From Ectocarpus siliculosus (taxonomy: Eukaryota; Sar; Phaeophyceae; Ectocarpales; Ectocarpaceae): a stretch of 64,000 bases of DNA. The translations under genes were made by a program, and so were the position numbers. Positions 25,801 through 39,594 of this stretch are shown one piece after another; the first letter of the stretch is position 1, and each line of letters starts with the position of its first letter. The notes beneath the pieces are model-generated. The model was not told the origin of the DNA, searched no databases, and saw nothing but the letters and a program-made list of their open reading frames with translations. The DNA is taken from the NCBI GenBank assembly GCA_000310025.1, contig FN649732.1, positions 1,071,712 to 1,135,711 on the forward strand. Reading direction: 5' to 3'.

Positions 25801-26287
25801 CGTCGCCGGCCTCGCTGCGGGACTGCTCACCGTGCGTGAGGTTTTGCCCGTTTGGGTACGACCCGTTGGAGGCCTGATCAACACTTTCCGCAGAGGAGCG
25901 TGCTGCAAGCCTAGGCTGGCCGTCCGACGTATCCACCCTTCGGTCTGCGGTAACCCCTTCAAGCACCCTGGACACAGTCGAGGAAGACGAAAAGGATGGG
26001 CGTCGTGGAGTAGACTGGCCCGACGAAGGCGGCTTTTGACCTCGTGACGGATCACGTGCCGTGGTATTGCCGGCTGCCCCCTTGGCGACGCTCCTGGAAG
26101 CAGAAGGTTTTTCCACAAATCCCGCCGGGTCGTCGACCGTTGCGGAAGGGACGTCGTTTCTTCTGGACACTTCCCAGGACGGCTTTCTTGTCGCGATGCC
26201 CGGATGTGTCTGGTCTTGGACTTCGTCGCTGGCCTGGTTATTCACCGCAAAGAAATCTTTGGGTAGAGTCTTCTTTGTTCCATGCAT
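19815..26287 (-). CDS. Disordered, coiled-coil and zinc-ribbon protein of unknown function
   Basis: The first exon, 26287-24707, encodes 527 residues rich in Ser, Glu, Gly, Arg and Asp (disordered) and ends at a strong GTGAGT. Later exons: 23812-23614, 23369-23238, 23142-23081, one ending at 22832 (start near 23000, rich in Arg/Glu/Leu), 21971-21753, 21563-21297, 21019-20920, 20622-20545, 20156-20085 and 19913-19815 with stop TAG. From 21971 to the stop every phase joins cleanly. The zinc ribbon is split between two exons: VCPGCGAEQSYDE and KRKICPNCEAEYRKP, giving C-x2-C-x17-C-x2-C. The middle exons look coiled-coil. Links between 24707 and 23812, around 23000, and between 22832 and 21971 are unresolved, so the first exon could be a separate gene. 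Similar four-cysteine modules occur, as far as I recall, in other brown algal hypothetical proteins. A binding role is plausible but not shown. Confidence 0.6.
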
Positions 26288-28495
26288 GCATTAGGTGCGA
26301 GCCTCATCACGAGGCTAGGCAAGAGTTTGTAGATAGCTTTCGAAGGTATTTGGATGGATGCAGTACCAGCCGCGAGACTGGACATGGAAGTCAAGATGTT
26401 GTACGTACAGCATGGCATCTAAACTCGCCAAAACCGACCAGGATAATCCGTGCACCACGTAGTGCACCAGGGCAGCGTTGGGTGTGCCTCGACGAGAGTT
26501 TTCAAAGGTAAGTAAGTACATGTCGCCGTGTGATTGAAGCGACCGAATTGTCCCGAAATCAGTCAAGCATCCCAACTGGGGAAAACAGAAGTATTCGTCA
26601 AGTCGAGGGTCGCATGCGAATTGGACGGAGCAGATGTGCTTGAGTGGAGGATGCAATTCCTTTTCCGCATACCTGGACTCTTGAGTTCAGTTTGGCGGGT
26701 CCATTTTGCTTTGTCGTAGTCGGAGAACTTTCGTCCTCAGCGCGGTCGGCATAAATGTTATGCCTTCCACTGCCAATGCTGCTGCCTCTCTTCCTCCATT
26801 TCAACGGAGTCGTTCCTGTGCAATACGAAGAGGGGAGCAGCAGTTGAAACACAGTTGTGCCATCCGTTCCTATTCATCGGATCAGAAAGCCAGAGCCAAA
26901 TTATTTCCAGCCAAATCTGACCTCAAGACAACTAGTTTATATTTCTGGGAAAGACGGCGCAGTATATATACTATAACAACACAACTCATACCACTGAAAG
27001 GTAGGGCATCCACGGGCTCTTCTCCGCTGTTTCTTTAGGGTAGAATTTTCTAAGAGGATGTCATAGATCATGGCCTCCATAAGCCATGGGCGCAAGCAAG
27101 TTATAGTCCTCGATCAATGAGCTTCCATGCAAGCAATAATGGCTTACCAACACGCGAGCTTGAGCAATTGGTAGGGTTGGGGGTACTGCAATATCGAGAA
27201 GTGCGGCGACTTTCCAGTTACTTCCGAGAGTACACTTATTTGCATTCAGAGTGAAGATACTTCTAGTGGCGCTCATGTGGATAAAAAAATGGAACTGGGG
27301 GGGAACCTCGAGACTGTACTGAAAATCCGCCCGGAAACTTGTCATGAAGGGGCTGCTGCCAACTCTACGTGGATTGGCAGTGGTGTGAAAGGGAGAGCCC
27401 AGGATTGGCAGTGGTGGGTGTGAAACGGAGAGGGCAGGGCGTACGAGAGAACGTTGGATTGAGGTGGCCACCACAGGTTGACGCTCGGGAAGAGACAAGG
27501 ACGGAATGCTGCGTGATACCGGTATCTCGATACATACATGGATCAGAACAGCAAATAGGTGGTTCGCCTCGTGTAGGGAATGGAGTACTATGTAACAGCA
27601 GTATTGGTGGCTTGCCTGGGGTGTTCGTCAGGTCCACCCCAACAAGATCTCCTCCACCCAGCGATCTCCCTCCTTCACTCCCACTAGGACTGTAATTAAG
27701 GCTTCCCGGCATTGTAGCTGCTTTGGACGCCACAAGAGTGTTGTGCAAAGGAGTGTTGTGCAAAGATCGCACCTCGCATCTCCGTTACTCTCTACTGGCA
27801 GGATTCCACGATCTACGATCTACGGTACGATCTACCATCTACAGTGCTGTACGATCTACGATCCCACGATCCCGCAACGTCCAACACTACAGCAGTACAT
27901 ACGTACGTTCGCACGCTTCGATCTTGACGGTTTCATTACATAATTGTAATATGCACTCGCGTTGCACGTTGCACACCAAATGCGACGCTAAGACCTGCAA
28001 AGTTTCGTCACATGAAGCTACCAACTACCTGCTGCAGTTGTGCTTTCTCGATAACGGCATAGAACATGCATTCCCGCCATAGACACTCAAGACTTGAAAC
28101 AAACACAGGGGACGTCCAAAGATTGATGGGCCCGCAAATGTAGGTAGCAGGGCCCTTATGGGCGATCCTCCTACTTCCACTCAAGGCGCATGCATAGACC
28201 AGACTACAGTATCTCTGCTGTATTCTTCGGCAAATGTCACTGCCAAGAGAGCATTGAATATAACATACAACTGTGGTCAGACGTTAGCACGACGGAGCGC
28301 TCAGTCGACCAAGTCTCTTGCTCATCCCATTGGTGGTGGAATGAAACTTTTTATGCGTACCACAACAACTACAGTACACCAACGCCGAGGGAACGCTGAA
28401 GTAAAGGATCAAATCGTGCGATTGCGGGGAGGGGGCGCCATCAGAGGGGCACAAGTGAACGGCGTGTTTCGTGGTCCTACATCTGGAATGAATAG

Positions 28496-28534
28496 AGGAG
28501 CGAGCGTACCAAACAGGATACGCTCGCTTGCTCC
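28496..28534. repeat. Imperfect hairpin
   Basis: AGGAGCGAGCGTA at the left pairs with TACGCTCGCTTGCTCCT at the right, with small bulges, around a loop of about ten bases. No flanking gene explains it. Confidence 0.5.
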
Positions 28535-30252
28535 TACTCTTCTGCCCTACCCGTTCTCCGGGAGGCGAGAATGAGGCGGACGTACATTGTTAGTCCTCTT
28601 CTGTTCACAAGGCATTCGAATGGATGCATTTTAATTGCATGTGTTGCATTTATTTGTTTTGTCTGGCAATAGTCTACCCTTGACCTTACCATGCCTTTGA
28701 CCCAACGCGCTATCATCACAGCAACATGCCGCAAAGTCACACGAACGACGGGCGTGGTAGACCCCCCGAGGTCAGGCGAAAGACAACAGTCACAATAACT
28801 CCTCCATGAAACCGCGTTTGTGCTGGTGATATATTGACCGCATTGCTGAACCCCACCGCTGCAAGCTCTCGGTCTTGGCCAAAACAAAAAATAACCCTAA
28901 CCCAGACTAACGTACATGCATACCTACAGTGACGTCATCGAAGGCCACACGATGTTTTGCTGACCCCAACGCCCGACGTTTTTCGTTCATTGTTGACAAA
29001 AATGCCAATTACCTACCTGTTGTACTAACGCCCATCAACAGGGCCATGAAGAGAGAGCATCTATGGGCCAGCGTCGCCTTTGCAACAGCTGGTCGCTGGG
29101 GGCAATCCAATAATATCACTCGACAACGCCACGAGTCTTTCGGTGCTGGCGCACATACGCTGCAACACGACACGGCCATAGCAAACAACATTTTACCGTA
29201 ACACAGGCCTGTAAACCGGCGTCAGATTAGATGGGACGAACTTACACACTCCCTGTTGTTCTCTACTCTCGATCGCAAGTTTGGGGAATAATCTACAGTC
29301 CTGACCCCATGCTACCGGTGGCAACACTTCATCTGTAACCACTGAAAACGCAGCCGCAGTAAAGTAGTACTTAAACGTTTACACCAACTCTCACATGGGC
29401 GTGAAGTTCGCGATTGAAAACGAGGAAAGGCAGGCCTCTTCTTGTTAACCTCCTGGAAAGGAAGCGTGTCGCGTTGTACCCAAGCGAACGAACGACAACG
29501 GCCCCGAGGTCATAATACATGTACTCGAGAAAGAAAACTTCAGGGAATAGACTAGACTATCTCTATAACGAGAGCAGGGTATGGCCCTCTTTCTTACCAT
29601 CTGACGAAAATTACTCATGTCATGCAAGTAGAGAGAAGAAGTCTCACGTCGATCGAGAAAACGCAGTCGGAATGACGACATCGGGAGAATGGACTAACGG
29701 GGGGCAGACGTAGGGAAAACTCGAAAAAAAAAACAAGAAACACACGACACACGAAAACAGCCGTGTTTAGCGCTTTGATTTCTGGGACCTCACTAGCCCA
29801 CAACGTCCTACCGCGACCTCTCGCGACGCCTAAACCAGCGCAACACCTCCTCAAGACATACAACCAACCGGTGATTCCTCTAAACGTTTGAGCAATACAA
29901 ACAATGGAAATCACGGCGGTGGTATTCCACCCCTCGTGTTGGTGTGGAACAACGGAACACAATCTAGGCTGCTCGCAGTGTGCATGGCCTACCCGACAAA
30001 ACCCAACGCGCATTAAAACAATACGCAGCCTACAATATACTACCAGAACACGCGGCACTCGATCACGTTAGCGCAGTACTGCAGGTGTTCTTGCACAAAC
30101 GGCGGTGTGCAAGGTGATTCTCGACGGACTGACAAAAATGAAAAAACACTTTGTACACAACACATCAACGCTAGCTTTCAACTTTCATCGGCTGAAAAAT
30201 CATCCCCCGTGTGCCCCCCCCCCCGTTACACACGCAAGGTGTGTGGGTCTGT

Positions 30253-30298
<46 letters not shown>
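30253..30298. repeat. (CT)n microsatellite
   Basis: An uninterrupted or nearly uninterrupted CT run lies in the intergenic region downstream of the metallophosphoesterase gene. Confidence 0.9.
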
Positions 30299-30304
<6 letters not shown>

Positions 30305-31302
30305 AAACCTTGCCCCCCGCATCCCCTGCCTTTCTTCCCCTCCACACCCCTTCTCTTTCCCAGTCTGCCGACGTGCAAACACTAGGTAGAAGAATCCTCT
30401 TCGGCCATCAGGTCGCGTAGTCACCAGCCGCAACAGCGGCCGCGCTCGAACGCCACTCCTCACGTCCTTCGGGGTCCTCCTGCCCACTCTTTGCTCTTCG
30501 AAACGCCCTCACCACGGGATACCCCAGGCAGTACAGTACGCTCAGCAGAAGGAGGACACCGGCCGCGCCTGTTGCTCTGGTGGACTCTGTGTCGCTCGTG
30601 TCGGCGTTCGAGAACAGCTGCGCAGTTTTGCGGGGGGAATAGATACAGTGGTCACCGTCACTATCGGACGTAGTCCGTCTCTATCGCAAGTAGTCGTAGC
30701 GTAGTTTGGTAATTTTGTCGCATGCGTCCAACTCGATGAGTTGCGAGGGTTTCGACTGCTAGCCTGCGTGTTGGCGTTCACTGTTATCTTGACCGGTGTA
30801 ATGTAGTTTCTAGCCCAACAGCAACTCTCGCTGTAACCGCCGACCGCCACATGCTGCTCGTCCCACCGTCGCCCTTGCCTGTCTCTGAGTCTCTCAAAAC
30901 GAATGGAATCGTGGGCGCGACCAATCACAGCATCTACGGAAATGTTTCAGCCCATTTTTCCGCGTCTTGATTGTTCCGCTTCACAAACAGTGGTCCATAA
31001 CTCAATGTTCTAGAGGGGACAGCCTTCGCGAGAGTAATTAGTTAATGAGAAAATACAACAGGGAGGGGGGACGCAGACCGTATTCCCGAACCCTAACCCT
31101 GACCCAACTCCCCCGATTGTATGCTTTATCCAACATGTATACCGAACCGAAAAACCCTGCGTGGACGACTGGCTAGAGGGTTCGTGCGTGTGTCCTCTAG
31201 AAGGTGCGCACACGATCCCAGAACAAAAGGACGGGGGGAGTGGAGGCGATATGTTCCAGGGGTACATGTAGAATACTTGTTCCTGGCCGAAATCGGTCGC
31301 CG

Positions 31303-32657
31303 TCAACAATCAAGACTCCGTGTAGCGCCAATCACCTCGGGTGACCTCAGTATCACGAGGGTGTACTCAGTGGTGGACAAGAGACGCATGCGAGGACCCC
31401 AGCCCACCGCACCCTCCGACACGTACAGGAACGTGTCTCTCTTCTTGTGCAGGCCCGAGACATATCCCTGACATACACAAGAGAAAGAGAATGTACGTAG
31501 GGACGCTGTTACCATGACTGCAGCAGCGAGGTCTGTTTGGGTTGTGTGTGGATCGCATCGTGGCCAAGGGTAACGTGCGGTCGTGGTTGAATCAATCCGT
31601 GGGTGATCGATCCGAATCCGAGAACAAACAGAAAACCAAAAAAACATGAGCTTTCATGGCAACGCTACTACACATCTCGCGCACAGACGGGGTGTCTCCA
31701 CCTCGACTACTGATACTACTGATACTACTGATACTATACGGGACGCGCAATATCGAAACCCTTCGCCTGTAATCCCGAGCCCTGTACAGACTACTCATCT
31801 GTCGCTGTACCAACCCAATCAGAACACCCTACGGAGATGAACGCGGCAAATACCAAAGGAAACCCGCGCGACTTCGTCCTGCGAGAGACGAGGAATCTTG
31901 TCAGGTGACGAGAGTATTGAGATAATCTCCAATATACTGCTGTACAATGTACCTGGTTCAGGTAGGCCAGAACGTGGTAAGGGAAGACCTGGCCTCCGTG
32001 TGTGTGGCCGGAGAGCTGCAGGCCCACCGAGCTGTACTTGGAGGCCTCTTTCACCTAACAAGGGCAAGGCCACGCCGTGGCACGGATTGTAGGGATGTTG
32101 CCGGGGGTACACAAAGCTTCGCTAGGCGTAGGGTTCAGCATGGAGACCTAATAGTGTTCGAGTTGTGTTGAACGTCCCTTTATCACCGAATGCAACCCCA
32201 ACAGGAAGAAGAAAGATGATTGAATGAACCCACATGGTTAGGACTAAAGCTCGGGTGATACTGACGTGCTTATTCCTTCTTTCGCCTTGGTAGCCTGTGA
32301 GTTGCGTGTGACGCCATCATTGACGTCATCACTAGATGACACAAATGGTCGGCACGGACGGTATCCAGACGACACCATCCTCAGCTGATCGAACACCAAG
32401 CCCCACATGGCGCGAAAACATATACTTCTACTAAAACAGGGGGACACATGGCACAAAAGAATATAGCAGGGAGTCTGCGAGGCTATCAACAATAGTCAAT
32501 CTCGGTCAGTCAGGCTCTTCGCAAAAGACACGCCGAGCATGCCGCAGAGAATGAATGGATGAAACACACGTCGCCCGGACCGCCGCGTCACGCGGTGCTA
32601 GCACCGCCGTAGTGCTCCCAATTTGATCCAACTCAAGACAAGAACAATACCCCGGTA

Positions 32658-32732
<75 letters not shown>

Positions 32733-35700
32733 GTGAACACGTCCCACCGCAAATCACCAGTAAATGCGATTCGTCAGGCACTCCGGAAAACCTCTTGAGG
32801 CCAAAATCGCACAACAAGAGCGGTGGTGGCAACAACAACAACAACAAAGCGTTTTGCCCACCTGTATGGGCTCATGAGCCAAGAGCACTGTGGCTACGGA
32901 GTCATCCCTCCCGTCGAGCGCAGGGCCGTACTGAGGGTCAGACTCGTAATCGTTCACGCCGGCAAGGTAGAAGAAGCAGCCCTCGTTGTTGCTAGTGCTA
33001 GCGGTCTCTGCACCAGGAGGAAGGGTGATTCTCGTGTCCTGCGGCCATGGGGCATGGGGGTCCAGCAGCAGCATGGGAAGCGTGCCAAGAAAAGACGGCC
33101 GCTTACACCTTCCACGCAATTCCCTTTTATTCTTCTTTGGTTCTGTCTTCGACTCAAAATAGTACAGTATTACGACACGTCAGCTGTGATATGATCGAAC
33201 GCGTGCCAATACAATCACCCGCACCACAGGAACCTAGTCGACACGGAGGTCGGCCTACGCTACAACAACAACAAGAGGACAAAACCGCACGGGTGCCTCT
33301 GGTGCAATGCATGTCTCACGTTGAGCACTGTGAAGCCTCGGTCGGCGACGAACTCTCCCCACTTCCTCGCCTGTCCGGTGTACTCTTCGTGGTTCCCTGG
33401 CAACAAAGTTACGGTTACAGCAGCACATGTCCACATATCGCAAAAACGAACCGGAAAAACAGGGAAGAAGAAGGATTTAGTTCACAAACGAGCCATGACA
33501 CAACTTGCCGTGCCCAGCAACACAACGGGGTGCTCTTCAGGGACCAAAAGCAAAACAAGAATCGGAGATGGCGTGAATCCTCCCCCACCACAAGATACAC
33601 CTACGATACGATAGCGTTGGTTGTTCCACGTCTCCAGGTACATTTATGAGAAATTTATCACGACAATGGTCCAAAGGCGACCCGCAATCTTGCAGGAGAT
33701 CGTCCGGGTGCCTCAATACGAAACAGCTTGAACCGACCCAAATCGAAGATGAAATCCTGAACATAACGTCAATAATAGAGGAAGCAGTCGCCCCTTCGAG
33801 CTCAACCCTGCCACGCCTCCGATGAGGCCGTAGTGCTGTACGCCTTCCGCAACACAAAACAAAAAATACACACCGCCCGAAAAACAAAAAAAATAGCTAT
33901 GGTTTACGCAGGCTCCAAAAGAGCACGGGCACACGTGTACGTATCACAAGCTTGCTGCAGGAATGACAAGCTTGCGGCAGGAATCACAACCTGGCTGCAG
34001 TAAGAGTAGCGGGGCAGCAGAATGAGAGTGCCTTTCAAAAACCCAAAACCCGAACCAAGGAATACGCCAACGCTTCTACGCATAGGGTGGAAAATATAAA
34101 CGCAAACGACGTAGATCTATGCATATGCGTGTTCCTACGGCAATTCCACAACATCCGTCCGTTTGTACATTGGCAAGCCGGTTGTGTCCTAAACTCACCA
34201 TAAGCGAAAAATTGACCGTCCGGCGCGCTGAAGCCCGAAATGGGATCTACGATGGAACCGATGTCCTCCACCTGGTCATCTACGAGATCTCCGACCATCA
34301 CGATGGCGTCCGCGCCGAGCGCGTTGATGGCTTCGACGTGCCTAGACATCTGCGTTGCCGCCAAAACATACGTGAGTGTATCAGGATCGTGAGGTAGTGG
34401 CACAAGCTGCGCACCCCACATCCCAACCGTATGGGGCTTCGGGTGTCTTGAGTATCCGCGGCGTCGCCGAACATGTCCATGCCGTGGGGTTTCGTGTACA
34501 TGCTGACATTAAGACGCAGAACGTGCTACTTAGACGCAAAACGTGCGACTGTACATTAGGGCACGTCGTGATGTGAATCGTCATCATCATGACAAGCCGG
34601 TGCACAAACTAGAAACCGCGCTGCGGGGGCCTCTCGGAAGGTCAAGGTTTCCCAAACCACTTTGTGCGGGACTAAACTTGCGTTGTGAACCTATTGAAGA
34701 GGATCTGGTACGCGATCCGAACGCCGACTTGAAACACCCACACTTCCCAGGACGAGCGGAGAAAATCATGATCGATCGGGCCACAGGATGCTTCGGAACA
34801 CCCCAAAATGCTGTATCACAACCATGCTTGATTGCCTAACCAGTACACCCCAGATTGCTCGCGTCTCAACTCTGTCCCACCTGACTCTCTGATCAACGCA
34901 GCCAACAGTAGCATCACAACCACAAGAACAGACCACGGCGCAGCAGCATGCGTGGACGTCATCTCACCTCACTCTTGCCCACGGTAGGCCCGGCATGCAG
35001 ATCGCTGACCATGGCTAGGCTGTAACCGTCCAGGCACGCCGGGAGATTCGCCAAAGGCACCTGGAACAAGATCGGACAACAAGCCAAGCGCTCAAAGGTG
35101 GAGGTCACCATCAGGAAAAACAAATGCCAAAAACACCTTTAAAACTACGGTCCTTCCCAAAAGAAACAGAATGTGGTAGAAGATACTGTGTTCTGATTGT
35201 TCGTAGTGCACGCCATTTCGGGGAAGTTAGCCTGTGACCACGGAAAGATGTCCGCGTCAAATGGACCAGTGCTTCGGATGCTACAAGGTGCTGAGCAGAT
35301 ATCGGACCGATAAGAATCGTGAAGGAAACAGCAACAGCAGCAGCAACAACGTGACTGCGGGATTGACATCGCATGATACTACAATAGGGTGCCGTAACGC
35401 CATCAATACACGGCTACCACTAAGCGCAGACATACAAAACGTGCCGCCGGACGGTATCGGGCATGAACTCCAAACACCCCCCCCTCGTGTATCGAGCAGA
35501 GGAACAGAACAGATTCTACCGAGAACAGCAGTGGCAGGCTCCCCTCGCCCATGTTCCCCTCGCCATCCACCTCCAACTCTCACCTCCACCGTGCGCGTGA
35601 CGGGGTCCCTCGATCCCTGCACCGAAGCCACCGCAACCAGGATCACGAACACCACCAGCCACATCAGGGGAAACGCCAACAGTGGGAGCGCAAACTTCTG

Positions 35701-38300
35701 TTGCCCTGTGGCGGTGGCGGCGGCGGCCTGATCGCCTTTTTTCGTGAAACGTCCCCACAGGTATCGGGAAACCCGGAATGTCATGACAAAGATGTCAACG
35801 AACCAGGCCGACACGATGAGGAGGACGAAGGCTCCCGCGAACTGGAAGCTGCGGCAAGGCAGGGTTGGTTGACGCGGCACGGTGACGACGCGAGAGCAGT
35901 TGTAAGATGGGAAGAATGCGCTACATGAAGTCAGCGTAGAAACGGCAAGGAGCACGGATGGCGCGAACGAACGCGAAACCCTTGGGGCTACGGCAAAACG
36001 TTTCTGCTAACGTTTGGTCACATTTCAAGCTTGGACGCGGAGCGCTGTGAGCTCAAACGGGTCCAGGAGGAGTATCGGGAGAAAATCGGATAACTTCCCA
36101 CAGTTGACCTTAGCGTGAAATGTTTTGAAGTCGCTTGATGAAGAGCACACTGTGTGACTCGAGCGTCGAAGAGCATAAGACGAAGGTTTATAGTCCTCCT
36201 CCCTCCCTCCCTAAAACTGTTGATGGCATGCGTTACAACGTCACCCTTCCGTGCGACCACCGCTCCACCATGGAGAAGATAGGCCTTGCGATAGGTATTT
36301 AGGCATCCGCGTGTCATGGCGAGAGGCTGGACGATGCTCACAAAAGAACAAAACCGTGGGGTGATAATGTGTCGGCCCAGACGCCCGACAACAAGGTGGT
36401 ATGCCATACCTGAAGTACATCCAGGGGTGCGGGTCCCTGCCGTTGGTGGTGCCCACAAGCTGCTCCAGAGCCACGGCCGACAGCGTAATCGCGTAGATGC
36501 CTACCAACACCAACACGAACAGGGCTCTGAGAGCTCGGACCTGTTGGTAAGTTCGCGGGAGCCAAACGAACCACATGACGGCAGGCGAAGGATGTAAAAC
36601 GAAATAGCGATACAACCTATGCCACACACCAAACACATTGAAAATACGCCTGGATGACGAAAAGCGTGGAGCCAATCTTCCATCACACCACAGTAGAAAC
36701 ACCCCTCAACCAAACCAACTTTCCAAAGCCAGCCAATCGAAAAAACATGGGTTTTGCCGAACAAATATCCACACGAACAATGTTATACAGTCTAGTACTG
36801 CATACTACCCCAACCTCTCGAGAATAACGACGTCAACCAAGCAACGCCAGAGAGAGATCATCGCAGTTTATTTACACAAAGACACAAGGCGCACCTGACG
36901 GTTGTCCTGCTTACGGCAGAGGCAGCAACAGCAGCATTCCCCAGTGCCCCTTTTCACCGGCGGCATTCCCGCGAGCTGGAGCATAGGGCGGAACCTTCAG
37001 CACGCAGATAAGAAGAAAAAAACGAGCAAGGAGAAAATGATTCAATTGTTTATTGAATTATGCACATTGCTCGCAGCAGGAGTAGGGCAAGACGACCAAG
37101 CGTATGCATCCTACGTGTACAAGTATGACAGGTCGAACCAAACTATTCCGAGTAACGTGTAACATCGACAACAGTGAGCAACGAGACACGACGAATTCGC
37201 CCCAAAAAGAAAGAAAAACTGCGGGGGAAGTACTTATGCTTATCAGCGGCTAAAGTTGTTGCGATGAAAAGTGACCGACAGAGGCATTTGTAGCACGCCG
37301 CAAGGGAAGCGAGTGTGATTGCATTATCGCGAGTGCCTGCGTGCTGAACCAACGCAGCTACGAAAGGAACCCACGACGTCTCCACTGCATCTGGGATCAG
37401 AACGGACACAACGTGCACGCTCCTGGTGGAGTGATGCTTACATTCGGATCCAAATGTATCGGTTGAGGATCGCCTGCAGGACGTAGAACCGGAGCCCAGA
37501 GCACAGTTCGTGATGCGCGTGGCCATACAAAAGGGCCAGGGTTCGTGCAAAGACAACGACAGGGGTCGCGTGAGAGATGACAACAAGCACTTCAGACAGT
37601 ATCACGCACGAGCTGTTCGCGTTTCGGCTTCGAACACCCGCGGAAGGGGAAGCGGGGGAATCTACAGTGCATATCTCTCTGGGCTACGACCGCTGATTGG
37701 CTGAGCTACGCTGCTGCACGATGATGTTCATGGGAGTTAGGCGAGGGTTGTATCGCAGAACCACTACACAAGTACAAGTGTGCGAAGCTAAGGGGGGGGA
37801 AAGTTGCCGGCGGAACCCAAGTGCCGACGGGAATAGACCATGATTGTCCCGTCAAGTCTCACCACCGCAACGACCAGCATCAGGGCGAATCCCGCGGCCA
37901 TGGGCACAACGCTCCCGTACGGCGGAGCCAAAAGAAGAATCTCCAGCAGGACGAAGAGAACCACCATGATGGTGGCCTGCAGACACAGCAGTGCATGTAG
38001 ACCGGTAGTGACGGTGACGAGGGGCGGTCGGAGGGACGGACGGCTTCAGAATCGATCAGCAAAAGAAACGAACGCCCCAGGATCGTGTCCTTGGTAGGGA
38101 GTTGGAATCAGGGGAATGGGTTGACTAGTCTCATTGTTTCATTTCGACTTCTACAGGCTTCCCTGCTCTAATCCCATGTCGCCAGCAGCACCCGTACATG
38201 CATGTAGCAAACACGCATGTACGCTGTTGATCCAGCCATGGTCCCCGTGGAAGGCCGCGTAAATAAGGCCCATGGCTCCGTACAAGATCAGTGAGACCAT
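31303..38300 (-). CDS. Multi-pass membrane metallophosphoesterase (TMPPE/YkuE-like)
   Basis: Ten exons join in phase to 450 residues: 38300-38223, 37976-37863, 36540-36410, 35848-35584, 35060-34968, 34349-34199, 33396-33320, 33038-32862, 32054-31953 and 31467-31303 (stop TGA). The N-terminal half has about six hydrophobic segments, including MVVLFVLLEILLLA, LFVLVLVGIYAITLSAVAL and FVLLIVSAWFVDIFVM. The C-terminal half carries the full calcineurin-like metal site in order: SDLHAG, GDLVDD, GNHE (split across a splice junction), LLAHEP and SGHTHGG. Two divalent metals and phosphoester hydrolysis are expected from the family; the substrate is unknown. The arrangement resembles animal TMPPE and bacterial YkuE-type enzymes, with the catalytic domain after the membrane part. 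The ATG at 38300 is the first Met in the model, but an upstream coding exon between 38.3 and 39.2 kb is possible. Confidence 0.9.
32660..32729. repeat. (CT)n microsatellite in a metallophosphoesterase intron
   Basis: About 70 bases of CT repeat lie in the intron between the exons ending at 32862 and starting at 32054. On the transcribed minus strand it reads as GA. Confidence 0.9.
33945..34004. repeat. Three 20-bp tandem units
   Basis: Three adjacent units of about 20 bases begin ACAAGCTTGCTGCAGG, ACAAGCTTGCGGCAGG and ACAACCTGGCTGCAG. They lie in an intron of the metallophosphoesterase gene. Confidence 0.7.
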
Positions 38301-39309
38301 GTGACACACAAACACATGGTGCACGTCTTGGGGCAGCCAAATCCCTTGGCTTTGATCATAGTGACGTGCGGCCTACAGTACATAGGCTACAGGGACCCTG
38401 TTGAGGCAGGCTCCTACAGCAGCAGTAGCAGGAGCCGCGTGGATCTCCCGGATGAGTCGATTTCAGACAGGGTTGGTTCGGGTCCCAACGTACAGTACAG
38501 TTAGTAGCATGGGTGAACCGCAGTGCACCCAACACCCGGGGTAGGACAGCATGACAGCAGTGTGAGGTTGTGGCGCCTGAATACATTGCGAGCTTCCTGC
38601 GCCCTGAGGCAGGGAGGGTCGAACCGTAAGTGCAATACAGGAGTAACAAAAAGGTTGGTACGTATCCACAGCGGTAGGTACGCCTAGGGTCCGAGTGCGG
38701 GGTCCATGACCGATACGGCGATGCAAACCCACAGCCGTGCTTTGCGCAACGGTGACAGCACACATATGCAACGCGGCAGTAGTCCGGGAAAAAGCTGATC
38801 CCGGCATTCAGAAGAACTCGGAGATACATGTAGTCTACGATATAGCGAGGAGCGCCGGGCTACAGCCACTGTTGCACACCCGATCAAGGCATGTATGCAC
38901 ACACGCGCGTCCTCCGGCATCAGCAAAAGGAGGCGGAGCACCAAGAGATCGATCGCACACTCGCACACCCAGCAGCTGCACCTCGCTAGGTCAAAGTAGA
39001 ATACTGCCTCACTGCTGTACACACACGAGACTGAAGAACGAGGAACGCTCCGAAGAACGTCCTCTCTACAGCAGTAAACGCTGTTCTGTGTGACTCTCTC
39101 ATCTGATCTGATGCAGCATATCGGACCTTCTTGTTCGCTCGGACGACATCGCCGGTCAGCTCGCAAATGTCTCCCATGTTGCCCAGGGGCTCGTTTGCTC
39201 TTTCCGGATTCCCCCTCTCTCGCAAGCTGTGGCCCTATGCAGCAGTAGATAGCAGGAGAGGTGGGTAGTGGTAGCGGGTGGTGGGTGATACAATCGGCGG
39301 AGGAAACGC

Positions 39310-39316
39310 TATATAA
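39310..39316 (+). promoter_or_regulatory. TATA-like box in a divergent promoter region
   Basis: TATATAA lies about 170 bases before the ATG at 39484 on the plus strand. The core is palindromic and could also serve the minus-strand metallophosphoesterase gene. The region between the two divergent genes has no other strong candidate. This is sequence-motif evidence only. Confidence 0.35.
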
Positions 39317-39483
39317 TTGTCCGCTCAAAAAGAACCAGACCTTTTTTTGGTTCGCGAGGCGTTATCTGCTCCGGGGTCGAAGTGCATGGGGCTTGACGTC
39401 GGACCCATGACTTCTCTGCTTCGTCTCCTTCATCTCCTTCTCCTTCTCTCGCTCACTGTCACGCCGTGTGCTGCATCGCGAGG

Positions 39484-39594
39484 ATGGTGATGCGAAGAAG
39501 TGTTGTGGTTGTTGTTGGGCGTCTCACCTTGCAAGTGTTGCTGCTTGCAGAGGTGGCGCGGCAGGGGTCGGCGTTTCGGCCGTTCGGTGGCAGC
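39484..39594 (+). CDS. Candidate first exon with plastid presequence for the O-methyltransferase gene
   Basis: ATG at 39484 opens 37 codons. After two Arg residues comes a hydrophobic stretch (VVVVVGRLTLQVLLLAEVA) and then GSAFRPF, the signal-peptide and ASAF-type cleavage pattern of heterokont plastid proteins. The exon ends exactly at phase 0 before GTAAGG. In the methyltransferase exon a good acceptor ends at 40749 (GGGGCAG), also phase 0, so the two would join to give a 349-residue precursor. Without it, the methyltransferase would start at the ATG at 40678 and be unlikely to enter the plastid. Confidence 0.45.

Larger units (their letters stand above)
26288..31302. other. Gene-poor intergenic region
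   Basis: No exon chain was found on either strand. The right edge probably includes the 3' UTR of the metallophosphoesterase gene, which ends at 31303. Notable contents are a run of GATCTAC-like units at about 27812-27875, an imperfect hairpin at 28496-28534, a CT microsatellite at 30253-30298 and short interstitial CCCTAA words near 28895 and 31090. Open frames of 100-150 codons here lack splice signals and composition expected of this genome's genes. Confidence 0.5.

Noticed and set aside
28890-28905. CCCTAA words resembling telomere repeats (also near 22757 and 31090)
   Set aside because: Only one or two units at each place, compatible with chance.
33945-34004. Tandem repeats considered as a CRISPR-like array
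   Set aside because: Units are adjacent without spacers and the setting is a eukaryotic intron.
39136-39177. Possible first coding exon of the metallophosphoesterase gene (MGDICELTGDVVRANKK)
   Set aside because: The donor after it (GTCCGA) is poor and no next exon could be joined, so it was left out of the model.
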